A program made the position numbers and the translations under genes. Below the pieces are notes generated by a model. The model worked only from the letters and a program-made list of their open reading frames with translations, made no database searches and was not told the DNA's origin. From assembly GCA_017461345.1 (NCBI GenBank), contig JAFTYP010000012.1:1-64000 (forward strand): a DNA stretch of 64,000 nt. The letters are read 5' to 3'. Below are positions 62,501 through 64,000 of this stretch, one piece after another. Every line of letters starts with the position of its first letter. The first letter of the stretch is position 1. This stretch comes from Bacteroidaceae bacterium (GTDB lineage Bacteria > Bacteroidota > Bacteroidia > Bacteroidales > Bacteroidaceae).

Positions 62501-62632
62501 AACCGTTGGGGGGGCTATCTCAGGAAACTGTTCGATGGGTAGGTTCAAGAGTCCTATCAATCCCAGCACAACAATGAATACCGAGATTACTCCGGAAAGT
62601 ATAGGTCTGTCTATAAAAGTTTTCGGTGTCAT
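59519..62632 (-). CDS. RND efflux pump, AcrB/MexB type
   Basis: 1037 residues, with the normal 12-helix duplicated architecture of hydrophobe/amphiphile exporters. FIDRPILSGVISVFIVVLG is the first helix. Proton-relay aspartates are in GTVVDDAIVVVEAVQ (about 405), and FVPNEDMGSINVNVQ and GYGYEFGGMSREE lie in the periplasmic domains. The pump sits in the inner membrane and drives drugs or metabolites out through an adaptor and an outer-membrane channel. The adaptor gene precedes it by 19 bp. No TolC-like channel gene follows within this run; one may lie elsewhere. Confidence 0.93.
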   Translation of the reverse strand: MTPKTFIDRPILSGVISVFIVVLGLIGLLNLPIEQFPEIAPPTVSVRANYTGANAETVQKSVVIPLEESLNGVENMMYMTSSATNTGSGSISIFFKQGTDADMAMVNVQNRVASTQGQLPADVTRSGVTVRKRQTSNIKSLSLYSPTDAYDTDFLTNYMMINIEPRLSRVAGVGEVNVWGASYSMRIWLDPLKMASYGLMPSDIDNVLAEQNIEAPTGTLGADADNTFQYVLKYRGRYEVEQDYENMVIKSLPDGSILRLKDVAKVELGIQNYTVRNSTNGHAGANCMIAQTPGSNANEIIKLIDETAVEIRKELPPGMELVDVMSTKDFLDASIHNVVRTLLEAIFLVVLVVYVFLQDLKSTFIPSLAIIVSLIGTFAVLYFIGFSLNLLTLFALVLVIGTVVDDAIVVVEAVQAKFDEGYKSPYLATVDAMEGITSALVTTTLVFMSVFIPVCFVGGTTGVFYTQFGVTMAVAVIISTINAMTLSPALCALMLRPRKDGDTSFSARFHDAFNVGFHRVVCKYQRGVLRIFRHRWLPWASIVVVCVLLGYMLKTTKTGFVPNEDMGSINVNVQCAPGTSMAVTGEITREVERRIKDIPQFRLYNMTIGRGSTFDQSSSAGSFNIRLKNWDERKGEGDDINSVIDEIYRRTADITQAQIRVSTRPMISGYGATSGFELHVQDRKGGKIEDLMRVTRELIDSLNREPAISRAFTTFDTKYPQYRVEVDAARCKRDGVTPNAVLKVLSGYVGGSYSSNLTRFTKLYRVIVQASPEFRLDENALSNMRVRSESGQMIPITQYITMERVYGSEGLNRFNLFSSISVMGQTANGYSSGQALEAIRRTADRVLPEGYGYEFGGMSREEASLGNTTAIVFAICVVFIYLVLCALYESLFIPLAVIMSVPFGLLGSFLFSRMWGLENNIYMQTGLIMLIGLLAKTAILLTEYATERHRKGMSITMAAMTAAKVRLRPILMTSLTMIFGMLPLVFAHGVGANGNISLGVCCAGGMLVGTIALLFVVPVLYMPFQWLHSRFGHAVKG

Positions 62633-62651
62633 TCAACTTGAGATTTTGGAT

Positions 62652-63752
62652 TTAGTTATTCTGAATTTCAACCTCAACGCCATCCTTCATGAGTCCTGCT
62701 CCTTCGGCAATGATGATCTCACCCTCGTTCAGGCCACTTTCCACGATGTAGTTTTTGCCGTCGTCGAGTGATGCCACCTCTATTTCCGTCTGGCTTGTTT
62801 TGCCATCAATGACACGATAGACAAACTTCTTGTTCTGCAGTTCGAAGGTTGCTGTCTGCGGAATGACGATCACATCTTCTCTGACAGTTGACACGACTAC
62901 CGCTCCTGTTCCACCGTTGCGCAGCAGATGACCCTCGTTCGGGAAAACTGCACGCAAAGAGACAGCCCCGGTCTGAGCATCTACGATACCGCTCACGGCA
63001 TCTACCCTACCCTTTTGGCTATATGTTTTGCCATTGGAAAGAAGAAGGGACACATCGGGCATTTCTTGCATAAACTGTTCCAAACTTCCATACTGCAGGG
63101 TAAGATCTGTCACCTCACGCTCGCTAAGACTGAAATAAACCCACATTTCGCTGTCATCACACACCGTAATCAAAGGTTCATCGATGTTGCTGCTGACCAG
63201 AGTTCCTACACGATAAGGAATCATACCTGCCACTCCACTGACAGGACTTTTCACAACCGTATAACTGAGACTGTTGCGAGCATTGACAACTTGAGCCTGT
63301 GCCTGCGACACCTGAGCCTGAGCCGAAAGCAGAGCCTGCTGAGCCGTCTGCAGTTCGTATTCGCTAACAACCTGCTGGGCGAACAATCGGTTCTTGCTGT
63401 CGAGGTTGAGTTTTGCCGTAGCCTCTGCCGCCTCTGCCGCCTTCAAAGAAGCCTCTGCCGTGTTCAGCGCAGCCTGATACGGCACCTGGTCTATCACAAA
63501 AAGTGCTTGCCCCTTTTGGACCTTCTGCCCCTCGGTTGTCAATATCTTTGTAATAAGTCCGCTCACTTGTGGACGTATCTCTACCATCTCCCGACCTTTC
63601 ATGGTAGCACTATACTTGGCTTTAACCTCCTGTTTGGTAAGTTCCACCTTTACTGTCTTATAAACCAAAGCCTCCTGTGCTTGCTTCTTTTCCTGACAGG
63701 CAGTAAATGCCAAACATGCCATCAGGAATGAACATACAGTTTTTTTTGTCAT
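62652..63752 (-). CDS. RND efflux periplasmic adaptor lipoprotein
   Basis: 366 residues. Start chosen at 63752, giving a lipoprotein signal MTKKTVCSFLMACLAFTAC. Membrane-fusion-protein layout: beta-barrel and lipoyl halves (VRPQVSGLITKILTTEGQKV is read with the family; here IRPQVSGLI), a helical hairpin rich in Ala/Gln (about 100-165), and ISVLP-like C-terminal strands. It joins the RND pump to the outer membrane channel. First gene of the pair. Confidence 0.9.
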   Translation of the reverse strand: MTKKTVCSFLMACLAFTACQEKKQAQEALVYKTVKVELTKQEVKAKYSATMKGREMVEIRPQVSGLITKILTTEGQKVQKGQALFVIDQVPYQAALNTAEASLKAAEAAEATAKLNLDSKNRLFAQQVVSEYELQTAQQALLSAQAQVSQAQAQVVNARNSLSYTVVKSPVSGVAGMIPYRVGTLVSSNIDEPLITVCDDSEMWVYFSLSEREVTDLTLQYGSLEQFMQEMPDVSLLLSNGKTYSQKGRVDAVSGIVDAQTGAVSLRAVFPNEGHLLRNGGTGAVVVSTVREDVIVIPQTATFELQNKKFVYRVIDGKTSQTEIEVASLDDGKNYIVESGLNEGEIIIAEGAGLMKDGVEVEIQNN

Positions 63753-63871
63753 AAATATGATGATTTTGTTTTTATGCGGTAATGGTATTGATGTGAAAAG
63801 CACTATGTCTCAGAGTATGCTCTCTGCACACATAACACCTTCAACTGTCATTTTCAATGTTTTTATGCCAC

Positions 63872-63879
63872 AAAGGTAC
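63872..63879 (-). promoter_or_regulatory. Promoter element of the RND efflux operon
   Basis: The minus strand reads TACCTTTG, about 120 nt before the adaptor start codon, so the mRNA leader is long. A -33 TTTG at standard spacing is not evident. Confidence 0.55.
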
Positions 63880-63967
63880 AAAAAAAGAGAATAACTAACG
63901 TGCTTTATTAAAAATTATTCGAAAATGTAAACGAACTTTCCGATGGCATTGTAACACACAGGAATTC

Positions 63968-64000
63968 GTAAAAAAGGTGGCACACCTTTAACGATGTGCC
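63968..64000 (-). terminator. Terminator of an off-window gene on the minus strand
   Basis: On the minus strand GGCACA pairs with TGTGCC (63995-64000 and 63979-63984), followed by ACCTTTTTT. It would end a gene lying to the right of the window. Confidence 0.55.

Overview
The window is bacterial chromosome from a member of the Bacteroidales, most likely a Prevotellaceae relative. Three things point there. Many genes are preceded by the Bacteroidota promoter TTTG-N19-20-TAnnTTTG. The gene content is typical of the group: a Bat aerotolerance operon, HU fused to LysM or to a winged helix, M56-TonB sensors, a two-headed TPR sensor kinase and DUF4369 lipoproteins. Secreted proteins carry the C-terminal tail IYDLQG...GIYIKDGKKV. 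I see no prophage, integron, CRISPR array or complete insertion sequence; the region reads as core chromosome with a few accessory genes.

Layout. 1-0.6 kb: a cut DUF6734-like gene and a small secreted protein. 0.8-6.3 kb: a TPR regulator, gapA, mscL, a secreted GH76-type glycosidase and tRNA-Cys. 6.4-9.6 kb: pyruvate formate-lyase (pflB) and its activase (pflA), separated by a highly structured intercistronic element. 9.8-15.8 kb: metY, a DUF4369 lipoprotein, plsC, and a receiver-domain/PEP-synthase-N-terminal fusion. 16.1-17.4 kb: two AT-rich accessory genes, the first probably a remnant. 17.6-22.2 kb: a 1233-residue glycosyltransferase/HIT-like/SpoIID fusion followed after 3 bp by an ATP-grasp protein. 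22.9-28.5 kb: a secreted phosphoesterase, pyrE, a SRPBCC protein, argH and a Cys-rich lipoprotein. 28.4-30.9 kb: a Nudix hydrolase overlapping a nuclease-helicase. 31.2-46.8 kb: a single-strand run in which the Bat operon (moxR, DUF58, batD-like, batA, batB-batC fusion, batD, batE) continues into a giant sensor kinase, its response regulator, a small membrane protein and a PcrA-type helicase. 47.2-50.8 kb: ftsY-rimO-HU-HU/LysM. 51.2-53.6 kb: BlaI with an M56/TonB sensor. 53.8-56.1 kb: an ECF sigma factor, a putative anti-sigma factor and a secreted protein. 56.2-59.4 kb: an HU-winged-helix protein and a TlpA-like thioredoxin. 59.5-63.8 kb: an RND efflux adaptor and pump.

The most unusual signal is not a gene. 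At ten places the DNA between genes, and once the DNA inside a gene, is built of degenerate units that recur every 22 bp: near 6.3, 12.7, 15.9, 22.6, 31.1, 40.9, 47.0, 51.0, 55.2 (inside the anti-sigma gene) and 56.9 kb. Units are related between sites, many have dyad symmetry, and two sites 15 kb apart share a 70-bp segment with 67 identities in opposite orientation. I know of no name for this repeat.
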